Source: G963665925 sp963665925
GTDB taxonomy: Bacteria; Bacillota; Clostridia; Peptostreptococcales; Acidaminobacteraceae
Assembly (NCBI GenBank): GCA_963665925.1
Contig: OY762511.1
Coordinates: 2,542,001-2,606,000, forward strand
Direction: 5' to 3'
Length of the DNA: 64,000 nucleotides
A program made the translations under genes and the position numbers. Within the stretch, counting starts at the first letter, position 1, and every line of letters starts with the position of its first letter. Below the pieces are notes generated by a model that had not been told where the DNA came from, did no database searches, and saw only the letters and a program-made list of their open reading frames with translations. Shown here in pieces: positions 1 to 8,531 of this stretch.

Positions 1-2
1 TC

Positions 3-515
3 GAGAAATTTGAGTACGGTTTCCGTGCAGGCGTTAAAGCGGTTAATCCTGAAGCAGAAGTATTTGTAAACTATGCAGATTCTTTTGAAGATGCTGCTAA
101 AGGTAAGGAAATTGCACTTGTTCAACACCAAAAAGGTGCTGACGTAATCTACCACGCTGCTGGCGGCGTTGGTGTTGGTCTTATCCAGGCTGCTGAAGAA
201 GAAGGCTTCTGGGCAATTGGTGTTGACCAGGATCAATCAGGTCTATCTCCAGAGCACGTACTTTGCTCTATGATCAAGCGTGTTGACAATGCTGTTTACC
301 AAACTATCAAAGCAGTTCAAGACGGTACATACGCTGGTGGCGTAACTGTATTTGACCTTAAAGTTGATGGCGTTGGCTACTCAGATAACGCTGGTAACCT
401 AAGTGATGACCTTAAAGCTGCTGCTGACAAGTATGCAGATGCAATCAAAGCAGGTACATTTGCTGTTCCAGCAACTCAAGACGAGTTTGACGCTTTCGAA
501 GCACCAGCTCTTTAA
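3..515 (+). CDS. BMP-family nucleoside-binding lipoprotein, C-terminal part (NupN/BmpA/PnrA-like)
   Basis: Only the last ~170 residues are in the window; the reading frame is open from base 3 and the N-terminal signal peptide and lipobox lie upstream. The visible part contains the BMP-family motifs for the C-terminal lobe: an alternating Gly/Val stretch (HAAGGVGVGLIQAA), then GFWAIGVDQDQ, a segment typical of purine nucleoside-binding proteins of the PnrA/BmpA family. It would capture purine nucleosides outside the membrane for the ATPase and two permeases that follow at 767-4357. A terminator at 575-608 separates it from the ATPase gene, an arrangement that usually lets the binding protein be made in excess. 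Family assignment is firm; the exact ligand is inferred. Confidence 0.85.
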   Translation, partial: EKFEYGFRAGVKAVNPEAEVFVNYADSFEDAAKGKEIALVQHQKGADVIYHAAGGVGVGLIQAAEEEGFWAIGVDQDQSGLSPEHVLCSMIKRVDNAVYQTIKAVQDGTYAGGVTVFDLKVDGVGYSDNAGNLSDDLKAAADKYADAIKAGTFAVPATQDEFDAFEAPAL

Positions 516-574
516 TGAGTACTATGCTCCTTAGCGGGCACTTGATTAATTCATAACAGATAGTTATAATTAGT

Positions 575-608
575 AGTCGGGTGTCTAATGACATCCGACT
601 CTATTTTA
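575..608 (+). terminator. Terminator after the binding-protein gene
   Basis: Eleven-base arms 575-585 and 590-600 pair (one G-T wobble) around a TAAT loop, followed by CTATTTTATT. It lies inside the transporter operon, so it probably reduces rather than abolishes readthrough to the ATPase gene. Confidence 0.75.
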
Positions 609-623
609 TTATCGCAAAAGAAT

Positions 624-741
624 GAACTGCACACCGCCTCGGGCATTCATACCATCTGCAGGTTACAGGTGATATGAATACGCGAGACGGTGTATGGGAC
701 GCTGTCTCGTTCTGGATGAATGATAATCATCCAAGCAGTTC
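624..741 (+). promoter_or_regulatory. Candidate structured regulatory RNA before the nucleoside ATPase gene
   Basis: The 118-nt segment can fold compactly. A closing stem pairs 624-630 (GAACTGC) with 735-741 (GCAGTTC). Directly inside, 631-641 pairs with 683-693 (one mismatch) and carries an extended arm, 643-658 with 666-681 (two mismatches, one wobble). A perfect 7-bp hairpin pairs 713-719 with 727-733. Between them an unpaired stretch (694-712) begins ATGGGACGCTG. The strand 683-692 can instead pair with 700-709 (10 bp with two wobbles), excluding the first stem, as in a switch. The start codon of the ATPase follows 26 nt later. It does not match the purine, THF, TPP or guanidine riboswitch consensus as I know them. 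It could be a riboswitch, a processing or stability element, or chance structure. Confidence 0.5.
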
Positions 742-766
742 GACTCTAGGTAATGGAGGGAAAAGA

Positions 767-2293
767 ATGCCAAATGTAGTAGAGATGCGGAACATCACTA
801 AAGCGTTTCCGGGAGTTGTGGCAAATGATAATGTGAATTTCTCCCTCGAAAAAGGTGAAATTCATGTACTTCTTGGTGAAAACGGTGCAGGCAAGACAAC
901 ACTGATGAACCAGCTGTACGGACTTTATCAGCCAACCTCAGGCGAGATCTACATTAATGGTAAGCTTGTCGATGTAAAAGATCCAAATGTTGCAATCGGT
1001 TTTGGCGTAGGCATGGTGCATCAACACTTCATGCTCGTGGAACCATTCACGGTTGCGGAAAACATTATCTTGGGTACAGAACCTAAGGATGGACTTAAGC
1101 TAGACATGGCTACCGCGGTCGCAGATGTTCAGAAAATATCTGAGCAGTACGGTCTTTCTGTTGATCCAAACGCGAAGATCCAAGACATTTCTGTTGGCAT
1201 GCAACAAAGGGTTGAGATTTTAAAAGCTCTATACCGTGGCGCAGAAATCCTGATTCTCGATGAGCCTACGGCGGTACTTACACCGCAGGAGATCGAAGAA
1301 CTAGGTGTTATTTTGCGTGAACTTGCAAGTCAAGGAAAGTCTATCATCCTCATTACGCATAAGCTCAAAGAGGTTATGGCAATGAGCGACAGAGTCACTG
1401 TTATCCGTCGTGGCAAGGTTATCGACACGCTGGATACAGAAACAACAGACACAGATGGTCTGGCTGAACTTATGGTAGGACGTAAGGTTAAACTTGTTGT
1501 CGACAAAGACGAGAAGGAAGCTGGCGACGTCGTACTAAGCGTTGAGAATTTACAAGCTCTAGATAACCGAAATATTCCAGCACTGAAAGGTGTAAGCTTT
1601 GATGTAAAGCACGGTGAGATTTTTGCTATTGCTGGCGTAGATGGCAATGGTCAATCAGAACTCATCGAAGTAATCACAGGTCTCCGTAAAGCAACAAATG
1701 GTAAGATTCTACTGAAGGGCAATGATATTACCAGTGCTCCTACTCGAAATATCATTGATGCAGGCGTATCTCACATTCCAGAGGACAGACACAAGCGCGG
1801 TCTTGTTCTGACACATACTCTGGCCGAAAATTCTGTTTTGGGTGACCACCTAAAAGAGCCTTACAGTAGAAAAGGAATATTGGATTATGAGCTAATTCAC
1901 AAACACTGTCTTGAACTGATCGAAGAGTTTGATGTAAGAACACCAAACGAAAAAGTCGAAGCACGTTCATTGTCAGGCGGTAATCAGCAGAAGCTGATTG
2001 TTGCAAGAGAACTTGTACGTAATCCTGAGCTGTTGATCGCATCGCAACCTACAAGGGGTGTTGATGTTGGTGCGATTGAATTCATTCACAAGCGTCTTGT
2101 TGAACAACGCGATCAAGGTAAAGCAGTACTTCTGGTTTCACTGGAACTTGACGAAGTTATGGCTTTGGCAGATCGTATCGCTGTTATCTATGATGGCCAG
2201 ATTGTTGGTATCGTCAAAGGTGAAAGCGCAACAGAAAAAGAGCTTGGCATTATGATGGCTGGCGGCAAAGTCGAAAGTAAGGACGCAAAATAG
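767..2293 (+). CDS. Nucleoside ABC importer, ATPase subunit (NupO/YufO-like)
   Basis: A 508-residue double ATPase of the sugar/nucleoside (RbsA-like) class that energises nucleoside uptake at the cytoplasmic face. The first domain has Walker A GENGAGKTT and Walker B ILILDEPTAVLTPQE; the second has the degenerate P-loop GVDGNGQSE, the signature LSGGNQQK and a divergent Walker B (ASQPTRGVD). Length agrees with the ~510 residues usual for the family. The start chosen is ATG 767, 6 bases after GGAGGG; an upstream in-frame ATG at 674 lies inside the folded leader and lacks a ribosome binding site. The two permeases follow with short gaps, so this is one operon with the binding protein upstream. 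Confidence 0.92.
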   Translation: MPNVVEMRNITKAFPGVVANDNVNFSLEKGEIHVLLGENGAGKTTLMNQLYGLYQPTSGEIYINGKLVDVKDPNVAIGFGVGMVHQHFMLVEPFTVAENIILGTEPKDGLKLDMATAVADVQKISEQYGLSVDPNAKIQDISVGMQQRVEILKALYRGAEILILDEPTAVLTPQEIEELGVILRELASQGKSIILITHKLKEVMAMSDRVTVIRRGKVIDTLDTETTDTDGLAELMVGRKVKLVVDKDEKEAGDVVLSVENLQALDNRNIPALKGVSFDVKHGEIFAIAGVDGNGQSELIEVITGLRKATNGKILLKGNDITSAPTRNIIDAGVSHIPEDRHKRGLVLTHTLAENSVLGDHLKEPYSRKGILDYELIHKHCLELIEEFDVRTPNEKVEARSLSGGNQQKLIVARELVRNPELLIASQPTRGVDVGAIEFIHKRLVEQRDQGKAVLLVSLELDEVMALADRIAVIYDGQIVGIVKGESATEKELGIMMAGGKVESKDAK

Positions 2294-2305
2294 CGAGGTG
2301 AGGAC

Positions 2306-3418
2306 ATGGAAAATAAGAAAGAGAGTAAACTGCAACTGTTACTTGACAGCATAAAGTTTCCACTCATGGCAATTATCTTGTCATTCCTCGTGGGTTCATT
2401 GTTTATAATTTGGACTGGAAATAATCCTTTGGTAGCCTATGGCGCTCTATTTGGGGGCAGCCTTGGCAGCATGAGCCGCTTTGGTGAAACGCTGCTAAAG
2501 ACAACACCACTTGTATTTACAGGACTATCTATTGCATTTGCATTTCGTACCGGTCTTTTCAACATCGGTGCTGAGGGTCAGTATGTAATGGGTGCACTCT
2601 TCACTGTAATTGGCGCATGGGTGTTCAGAGGCCTTCCAGGATTTATGCTGGTACCTGCCATTCTGATTTCTGGTGCAATTGGCGGTGCGTTTTGGGCAAT
2701 CATTCCAGGCATTCTGAAAGCTAAACTGGGAATTCACGAAGTAATTGTTACAATAATGCTGAACTACACAGGTTTGTTTGTTGCAAACTTCTTTATACGT
2801 ACTGCGCTGAATCCATCAACACTGCTGGGTACAGAGCAGAAAGCATACACAGTACTGGTACCAGAACACGGAAGACTGACTCAGCTTACTGATATCTTCC
2901 CTGTCTTTGGAACATCAAGCGTCAACACAGGCATTCTGCTTGCAATTGTCGTTGCGGTTCTGACTTGGTATGTACTGTTCAAAACAACACTTGGTTATGA
3001 AATCCGTTCGGTAGGCAGTAACCCATACGCTGCTGAGTACGGTGGAATCAATATTTCAAAGAATATGATTCTTGCATTCGCGATTTCAGGTATGATGGCT
3101 GGTCTTGCAGGCGCAACTGTTGTTGCGGGTCTGACTTATAAGATTGACCAGGCTTCACACTCACCAGGTTATGGCTTTACAGGGATTGCAGTTGCCCTAG
3201 TGGGTAAAAACCACCCTATTGGCGTTCTAGCATCAGCCCTGCTCTTTGGCATCCTGTCAAATGGCGCGAGAAAGATGCAGATTGCAGGTATTCCTAAAGA
3301 AATCGTAGATATCATTCAAGGTCTGATTATTATATTTATTGCTGCAGAAGCGATTCTTAAATACATGCCTGAAATCAAGGAAAAGCTAACTGGCAAAAAA
3401 AATAAGGAGGTGGCGTAG
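2306..3418 (+). CDS. Nucleoside ABC importer, permease 1 (NupP/YufP-like)
   Basis: A 370-residue polytopic inner membrane protein of the BPD_transp_2 (LivH/RbsC-like) family. It starts with a short polar N-terminus, then alternating hydrophobic segments; the segment GIHEVIVTIMLNYTG is the cytoplasmic loop that typically contacts the ATPase in BMP-type importers. The ribosome binding site GAGGTGAGG sits just before ATG 2306. It pairs with the next gene to make a heterodimeric channel. The stop codon is immediately followed by the next start. Confidence 0.9.
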   Translation: MENKKESKLQLLLDSIKFPLMAIILSFLVGSLFIIWTGNNPLVAYGALFGGSLGSMSRFGETLLKTTPLVFTGLSIAFAFRTGLFNIGAEGQYVMGALFTVIGAWVFRGLPGFMLVPAILISGAIGGAFWAIIPGILKAKLGIHEVIVTIMLNYTGLFVANFFIRTALNPSTLLGTEQKAYTVLVPEHGRLTQLTDIFPVFGTSSVNTGILLAIVVAVLTWYVLFKTTLGYEIRSVGSNPYAAEYGGINISKNMILAFAISGMMAGLAGATVVAGLTYKIDQASHSPGYGFTGIAVALVGKNHPIGVLASALLFGILSNGARKMQIAGIPKEIVDIIQGLIIIFIAAEAILKYMPEIKEKLTGKKNKEVA

Positions 3419-4357
3419 ATGGGATCAATGGTACTTGTAATGGCCGTTATTGCATCGGCACTCCGTCTGGCGACGCCACTGATATTCTCGGCACTTGGCG
3501 GTACGTTCAGCGAACGTTCAGGTGTTGTAAATATTGCACTTGAAGGTATTATGATCATGGGTGCGTTCTTTGCCATCCTGGTTACAGATTTTACGGGTTC
3601 ACCTTGGCTTGGAATCATTGCAGCAATTATTGCGGGTATTCTAACGTCATTGATACTTGGCGTACTTGCCATTCATCTAAGAGCAAATCAGGTTGTTGCT
3701 GGCGTTGCAATTAATATGCTTACTGCTGCACTTGCTGCCTTCCTGCTCGAAATGGTATGGCACAGATCTGGTCAGACTGATCCGGTTGCAAATGCGCTGA
3801 CACGTAATCCATTTGAATTTTTAGAGAAAATTCCAGTCGTGGGATCCCTCTTTGGAGGATTGAATCCTTTTGTTTACCTATCATTCCTAGCTGTATTTGT
3901 TGCATTCTATGTATTGTTTAGAACACCATTCGGTCTGCGCCTACGCGCAGTTGGTGAGCATCCCAAAGCAGCAGACACTGTAGGTATCAGCGTTTACAAA
4001 ATCAGATACATCGCTGTAATGATTTCCGGAGCATTGGCCGGTATCTCGGGTGCATCCCTTTCACTGGGTACTGTAAATCTATTCCGTGAAGGTATGACAT
4101 CTGGTAAAGGCTTCATCGCACTGGCAGCGATGATCTTCGGTAAGTGGCATCCAATTGGTGCTTTTCTGGCGTGTCTGTTCTTTGGACTTATGGAAGCAAT
4201 ACAGATTCAAGCCTCATCGCTTGGCCTGGACTGGATTCCATCTGAGTTCCTTCAGGCAGTTCCATATGTTGCAACAATTCTAGCACTTGCTGGTGTTGTT
4301 GGACGAGCAGTTGGACCAGCTGCAAGTGGTGAGCCTTACGAAAAGGGACACCGTTAA
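3419..4357 (+). CDS. Nucleoside ABC importer, permease 2 (NupQ/YufQ-like)
   Basis: A 312-residue hydrophobic permease, shorter than its partner as is usual for the NupQ/YufQ half. The N-terminal signature GGTFSERSGVVNIALEGIM is characteristic of the second permease in BMP-family transporters. The start codon abuts the TAG stop of the preceding gene and its AAGGAGG lies in that gene's last codons, so translation is likely coupled. A terminator follows at 4389, which ends the operon. Confidence 0.92.
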   Translation: MGSMVLVMAVIASALRLATPLIFSALGGTFSERSGVVNIALEGIMIMGAFFAILVTDFTGSPWLGIIAAIIAGILTSLILGVLAIHLRANQVVAGVAINMLTAALAAFLLEMVWHRSGQTDPVANALTRNPFEFLEKIPVVGSLFGGLNPFVYLSFLAVFVAFYVLFRTPFGLRLRAVGEHPKAADTVGISVYKIRYIAVMISGALAGISGASLSLGTVNLFREGMTSGKGFIALAAMIFGKWHPIGAFLACLFFGLMEAIQIQASSLGLDWIPSEFLQAVPYVATILALAGVVGRAVGPAASGEPYEKGHR

Positions 4358-4388
4358 GAAATATAAAACAATCACTTCATGTAATTTT

Positions 4389-4415
4389 GACGACCTCGTT
4401 TGGGGTCGTCTTTTT
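4389..4415 (+). terminator. Terminator of the nucleoside transporter operon
   Basis: GACGACC pairs with GGTCGTC around an 8-nt loop and is followed by TTTTT. Confidence 0.85.
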
Positions 4416-4581
4416 GTATAAGCGCTTAAGGTTGAGCTCGCAAGTATGCTGACGCTCTATTCATTCTTAAATTAGCATATGGCAGGAAGTTACAATATGA
4501 CATTTGTCATGTCTTGTATAAACAAAATGAAATTTATTGTAGTTTGTTTTTTTATTATTTTTTTATTATGGAAAAGTACAA

Positions 4582-4610
4582 TTGGCGCATCGGGTGCATG
4601 GTTATATAAT
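4582..4610 (+). promoter_or_regulatory. Promoter for xdhC-yqeB
   Basis: TTGGCG and TATAAT are separated by exactly 17 bases, 42 bases before the xdhC start. It separates the molybdenum-hydroxylase accessory genes from the transporter operon. Confidence 0.75.
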
Positions 4611-4651
4611 AGTAAGTATGATTATTACTGGTTGTAGAAAAGGGGGAAGTC

Positions 4652-5443
4652 ATGGACTTGTTCAAAATAGCAGATAAGTGGATGCGTGAAGACTTTGGTT
4701 TTGCTGTAGCCACCATAATAGAGTCAAAGGGGTCTACACCAAGACATCATGCAAAAATGCTCATAAGAGAAGATAAGACGCTGCATGGTACAATCGGCGG
4801 TGGTCCAGGAGAATTCCTTGTAATCAATGATGCGCTAGAGGCACTTAGAACATCGCAAAATATAATCAAGGACTATATTTTTGACAAATCTGTACCCGGT
4901 GGCTTGCCAACACAGTGCGGTGGCAGTATGAAGGTTCTAATCGAAGTATTTCCAAAGAAAAAGCGAATAATCCTCATTGGTGCAGGATATGTGAATCAGG
5001 CCGTGCTGGATATTGGTAGCAAGCTCGGATACCGTTGCGTTGTCATAGATGACCGCCCGGAGTACGCAACAGAAGAACTGCTGCCGCAGGCAGACACCAT
5101 ATATGCAGCTGATGAGATTGAAGCAGCCATTGCAAGGGTGGAACTAACCTCTGATGATATTTGTGTCATAGCGACTAAGGATTGCGACTATGAGGCGCTT
5201 CGACAAGTTGTCCAAGTCGATTTTCGCTACCTTGGTATGATAGGAAGCAAGCGCAAGGTCAAGAAGATCTTTGAGCAGTTACTTGCTGAAGGCGTTAATC
5301 TGAGTCAGCTCGACAGGGTACATGCGCCAATCGGGCTTGATATAGGTGCTGAACTGCCTTATGAAATTGCCCTAAGCATAACAAGTGAGATACTGGCTGT
5401 GATTAATGATAAAGACGGAATACGTTTAAAGAACAGGAGATGA
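4652..5443 (+). CDS. xdhC: XdhC-family molybdenum hydroxylase maturation protein
   Basis: A 263-residue XdhC protein. In this family it binds molybdenum cofactor, helps its sulfuration and inserts it into xanthine dehydrogenase-type enzymes. The N-terminal XdhC domain shows IIESKGSTPRHHAKMLI and GTIGGGPGE, plus the family cysteine in TQCGGSMKV. The C-terminal Rossmann-like domain begins IILIGAGYVNQAV, continues with the acidic VVIDDRPEY, and includes LGMIGSKRK. ATG 4652 follows GGGGGAAG. Its stop overlaps the ribosome binding site of yqeB (4 bases between them), so the pair is an operon. No hydroxylase structural gene is in the window; the purine importer upstream fits a role in purine or nicotinate catabolism, but that link is inferred. 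Confidence 0.88.
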   Translation: MDLFKIADKWMREDFGFAVATIIESKGSTPRHHAKMLIREDKTLHGTIGGGPGEFLVINDALEALRTSQNIIKDYIFDKSVPGGLPTQCGGSMKVLIEVFPKKKRIILIGAGYVNQAVLDIGSKLGYRCVVIDDRPEYATEELLPQADTIYAADEIEAAIARVELTSDDICVIATKDCDYEALRQVVQVDFRYLGMIGSKRKVKKIFEQLLAEGVNLSQLDRVHAPIGLDIGAELPYEIALSITSEILAVINDKDGIRLKNRR

Positions 5444-5447
5444 CCAT

Positions 5448-6251
5448 ATGAGAGCACCACTGGCAATAGTACGGGGCGGTGGAGATTTGGCCACAGGGAC
5501 GATAAACAGGCTGTTCAAATCAGGCTTTAATATTATTGTTCTTGAAATAGAGTGTCCGACAGTTATCCGCAGAACCGTTTCAGGTGCAACTGCAATTTTT
5601 GACGGAGAGATTGAAGTTGAAGGCGTTCGGTATGTTCATTATCAAGATGTACAAGATGCAGTTGCCGCACTGGATCAGAACCATGTACCAGTACTCGTCG
5701 ATCCAGACATGAAAACCATGGCGCACGTTGAGGCAGACTTGTTTGTCGATGCTACAATTGCGAAAAGAAATATGGGGGTGCATGCCGCGCTAGCCAAACG
5801 TGTTATTGGCCTTGGTCCAGGATTTACAGCGCCTGAGGACTGTCATGCAGTAATAGAGACCAGCAGGGGTCATAATCTTGGCGTCATCTTTTATAGTGGT
5901 TCTGCAAAAGCAAACACAGGCGTTCCTGGTGTCATCATGGGATTCAGCGAAGAGCGCATCGTGCGTGCCCCGGAAGATGGGGCGTTTTCAGCGGTGAGGA
6001 AAATCAGTGACTCTGTAAAAAAGGGTGAAATTCTTGGGTATGCAGGTGGCAAAGCGGTGATAGCTCCACTTGATGGTGTCTTAAGAGGGCTCATTCATGA
6101 GCGGTGTGTGGTACATAGGGGTATGAAAATTGGCGATGTCGATCCAAGGGGCAATGCTGAAGCATGCTGGTCGATTTCAGACAAGGCCAGGGCTCTTGGT
6201 GGCTCGGTGCTTGAGGCTTATCTGCATTTGAGTGGTGGCCTGCGTGTCTAA
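5448..6251 (+). CDS. yqeB: YqeB, selenium-dependent molybdenum hydroxylase system protein (EF2563 family)
   Basis: A 267-residue protein of the EF2563/YqeB family, found in Clostridia and enterococci with selenium-dependent molybdenum hydroxylase genes (xdhC, yqeC, mocA, selD). The biochemical activity of the family is not settled. The N-terminal glycine-rich motif VRGGGDLATGT suggests nucleotide binding. The middle contains VDATIAKRN and IGLGPGF, and the C-terminal half (GEILGYAGGKAVIAPLDGVLRG) looks like a biotinyl/lipoyl-type barrel. It follows xdhC by 4 bases and shares its promoter. Its presence implies that the organism uses selenium, in line with the selenoprotein MsrA gene at 55.5 kb. 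Confidence 0.85.
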   Translation: MRAPLAIVRGGGDLATGTINRLFKSGFNIIVLEIECPTVIRRTVSGATAIFDGEIEVEGVRYVHYQDVQDAVAALDQNHVPVLVDPDMKTMAHVEADLFVDATIAKRNMGVHAALAKRVIGLGPGFTAPEDCHAVIETSRGHNLGVIFYSGSAKANTGVPGVIMGFSEERIVRAPEDGAFSAVRKISDSVKKGEILGYAGGKAVIAPLDGVLRGLIHERCVVHRGMKIGDVDPRGNAEACWSISDKARALGGSVLEAYLHLSGGLRV

Positions 6252-6282
6252 AATCCATATTCACCTAGAGTTAACATAAAAC

Positions 6283-6311
6283 TTCCTAACCCGAACGAAT
6301 ACTGTTATAAT
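6283..6311 (+). promoter_or_regulatory. Promoter for rpoN
   Basis: TATAAT at 6306-6311 with a weak -35 (TTCCTA, 6283-6288) at 17-base spacing, 58 bases before the rpoN start. Confidence 0.5.
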
Positions 6312-6368
6312 AGGTATGTGTTCTTGTAACAGATGATGCATCAATAAGGAATGGGGTTGGGGTTTGTT

Positions 6369-7778
6369 ATGAAGATGAACTTTAATTTGAATTTGGTTCA
6401 AACCCAAAAACTAATCATGACGCCTGAGTTGAAACAGGCGATAGAAATATTACAGTATACGTCTCTTGAGTTGAATGAGTTTATCCAGGAAGAACTTCTC
6501 AATAATCCAGTGCTGCAAAATTCACCAACTGGCAGTGATGATGCGATGAGCGAACCGGAGCCAGAGCCTGAAAAATCCACGAGTGAGGACGACATTTACG
6601 AGAACATTGATTGGAAGGCTATAGCCGGTGAGTTTGAGGATGGCCGTTCGCGTCAGACGAACTATGAAGTGAAGGATGACGTGAATTACGATAACTTTGT
6701 CGCATCTGAAGAGTCTCTGACGGAACACCTTCAGTTTCAGCTTCAATTGACGACGCTTTCTGAAGCGGAAATCAAGGCTGCTCTATTTGCAATTGAGAAT
6801 ATCAATGAAAATGGGTATCTTGAAGTGGATTATGAGGAAATCAGCAGGTATGCGGGTGTTGATTTCGATACCGCCGAAACTGTGATACAGACAATACAGA
6901 CATTTGATCCACCTGGTATTGGGGCCAGATCACTGGAAGAGTGTCTGCTGATTCAACTGTCGCATTTTGACGACAATATCAACATTGAAAGTAGAATTGT
7001 AGCTTCTTATCTGGATGATCTTGCATCAAACAGATTGCAGAAGATTGCCAAAGCACTGAATGTTTCCCTTGAGGAAACACAGACTGCATGCGACCGAATT
7101 AGAAAGCTTGAGCCGAAACCGGGTCGTGAGTTCGCATCACTTAGGGAAGTCCGTTATGTGACACCCGATGTATATGTAGATAAGATTGATGGCAAGTATG
7201 TCATTCGCGTCAGCGAGAACTCGGCGCCAAAGTTGTACATCAATGCCTATTACAGAAGTCTGCTCAGACAGGAGTCTGTAAATGAAAATGCAATTGGCTA
7301 TATTAACAAGAAACTGACGTCTGCGCTAAAGCTGATCAAAAGCATCGAGCAAAGGCGAAATACGATTTATAGAGTTGTAGAGTCCATTATCAATTTTCAG
7401 TACGATTTCTTTGAAAAAGGACCCATGTATCTGAAACCCTTGAATCTAAAGGATATTGCAGATGAAATTGGTGTTCATGAATCTACAGTAAGTCGTGCTG
7501 TTAATGGCAAGTATCTGCAGTGTGGACAAGGCCTGTTTGAAATCAAGCACTTTTTCCAGAGTGGTGTACAGGGTGCATTTGGTGAGGGAGTATCAGCTGA
7601 AAGTATCAAAGTACTCATTAAGGATTTGGTGAATTCGGAGAATCCTAAAAAGCCGCTTTCAGACCAGAAAATATCCAATGAACTGGACAAGGCGGGCATT
7701 AAGGTTTCAAGAAGAACCATTGCCAAGTATCGCGATGAGTTGAACATACCATCCACATCAAAGAGAAAGCGGTTCTGA
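6369..7778 (+). CDS. rpoN: RNA polymerase sigma-54 factor
   Basis: A 469-residue sigma-54 (RpoN/SigL). The first ~50 residues are the Gln/Leu-rich region I that contacts enhancer-binding activators (QTQKLIMTPELKQAIEIL). An acidic region II follows at about residues 55-90, then the core-binding region, a helix-turn-helix (DIADEIGVHESTVSRAVNGK) and the RpoN box RRTIAKYR near residue 448, all intact. ATG 6369 is preferred because it follows a GGGGTTGGGG purine run and gives the canonical N-terminus; an ATG six codons earlier lies in that run. Its place upstream of cggR-gap is conserved in many Clostridia. No sigma-54 activator is in the window, so its targets are unknown. Confidence 0.96.
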   Translation: MKMNFNLNLVQTQKLIMTPELKQAIEILQYTSLELNEFIQEELLNNPVLQNSPTGSDDAMSEPEPEPEKSTSEDDIYENIDWKAIAGEFEDGRSRQTNYEVKDDVNYDNFVASEESLTEHLQFQLQLTTLSEAEIKAALFAIENINENGYLEVDYEEISRYAGVDFDTAETVIQTIQTFDPPGIGARSLEECLLIQLSHFDDNINIESRIVASYLDDLASNRLQKIAKALNVSLEETQTACDRIRKLEPKPGREFASLREVRYVTPDVYVDKIDGKYVIRVSENSAPKLYINAYYRSLLRQESVNENAIGYINKKLTSALKLIKSIEQRRNTIYRVVESIINFQYDFFEKGPMYLKPLNLKDIADEIGVHESTVSRAVNGKYLQCGQGLFEIKHFFQSGVQGAFGEGVSAESIKVLIKDLVNSENPKKPLSDQKISNELDKAGIKVSRRTIAKYRDELNIPSTSKRKRF

Positions 7779-7809
7779 TTCGGCACAATTTCGAATGAGA
7801 GGTGCGATT

Positions 7810-8238
7810 ATGAAAATGCGTGAAGGCACGGGGGAATCCGGCGTTTTGAGGGATGCCTTTCATGTGCGCAGAAAAGTATTCATAGAGGAGCAAAATGTTC
7901 CTGAGTCCATCGAGCACGATGAAATAGATGCAGGTGCCTGGCATGTTGTATACTATCTTGACGGTCATCCGGTTGCGACAGGCAGACTCTTTCAAATTGA
8001 AGGAAAAGCTTATGGCATAGGTCGTGTGGCTGTAATGAAATCCTGTCGTGGGACGGGAACGGGTAAGCGCGTCATGCATGCACTTCTTAAAAAAGCATGG
8101 CAGCTGGGTGCGGCATATGTTGAAATACATGCGCAGGCTCACGCGTGTGCATTTTATGAAGGACTGGGCTTTGAAAAAGTAGGCAATACTTTTATGGAAG
8201 CTGGTATTGAGCACGTCACCATGCGTGTGAAAAGTTAA
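7810..8238 (+). CDS. GNAT N-acetyltransferase (YjcF-like)
   Basis: A 142-residue GNAT protein resembling YjcF/ElaA-type acetyltransferases. The N-terminal motif HVRRKVFIEEQNVP is typical of that subgroup. The acetyl-CoA loop reads GRVAVMKSCRGTGTGKR and is followed by the C-terminal FYEGLGFEKVG motif. Start ATG 7810 follows GAGAGGTG; an ATG at 7795 overlaps that site and is unlikely. The substrate is unknown. It lies 31 bases after rpoN, probably cotranscribed, and a terminator follows. Confidence 0.8.
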   Translation: MKMREGTGESGVLRDAFHVRRKVFIEEQNVPESIEHDEIDAGAWHVVYYLDGHPVATGRLFQIEGKAYGIGRVAVMKSCRGTGTGKRVMHALLKKAWQLGAAYVEIHAQAHACAFYEGLGFEKVGNTFMEAGIEHVTMRVKS

Positions 8239-8251
8239 AACTTAAGCTATT

Positions 8252-8301
8252 CAGACCATTACCTCGCCAAATGTGCAGTGCGGATGGTCTGTTTTGTTTT
8301 T
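8252..8301 (+). terminator. Terminator after rpoN-GNAT
   Basis: CAGACCAT (8252-8259) pairs with ATGGTCTG (8284-8291), then TTTTGTTTTT. The 24-nt loop may fold further. Confidence 0.75.
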
Positions 8302-8420
8302 GAAGGGCATCTTGAGCTGAGAGCCTGATATGAGAAGGGCTTGAAATGGTAGGCAGAATCATATGATTGTAAGGCGCATTGGGAAAAGAAAGGAAAACGT
8401 TGTCAAGTTATGGATTTTTC

Positions 8421-8449
8421 TTGGATTCATCGGTGGCTTATGGTATTAT
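8421..8449 (+). promoter_or_regulatory. Promoter of the cggR-glycolytic operon
   Basis: TTGGAT and TATTAT with 17-base spacing, located just upstream of the tandem CggR-like operator. Confidence 0.7.
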
Positions 8450-8481
8450 TAGACCAACGGATATATTTTTTTATGCCGGAT

Positions 8482-8517
8482 GGGACATAAAAGATACTAG
8501 CGGACGCAAAACGTCCC
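8482..8517 (+). promoter_or_regulatory. Candidate CggR operator (tandem direct repeat)
   Basis: Two half-operators lie 19 bp apart: GGGAC, six bases, GATA (8482-8496) and CGGAC, six bases, CGTC (8501-8515), separated by CTAG. The Bacillus CggR operator is a tandem of CGGGAC-N6-TGTC units, so layout and spacing agree closely. Location between promoter and cggR start fits autorepression lifted by fructose-1,6-bisphosphate. The second half also forms a small hairpin (GGACG/CGTCC) just before the ribosome binding site. Confidence 0.65.
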
Positions 8518-8531
8518 GGGAGGCTTTCAAG

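Noticed and set aside
624..741. Known purine, TPP, THF or guanidine riboswitch
   Set aside because: The conserved core bases of these classes are not present; a short AUGGGA similarity to the THF class is too little.
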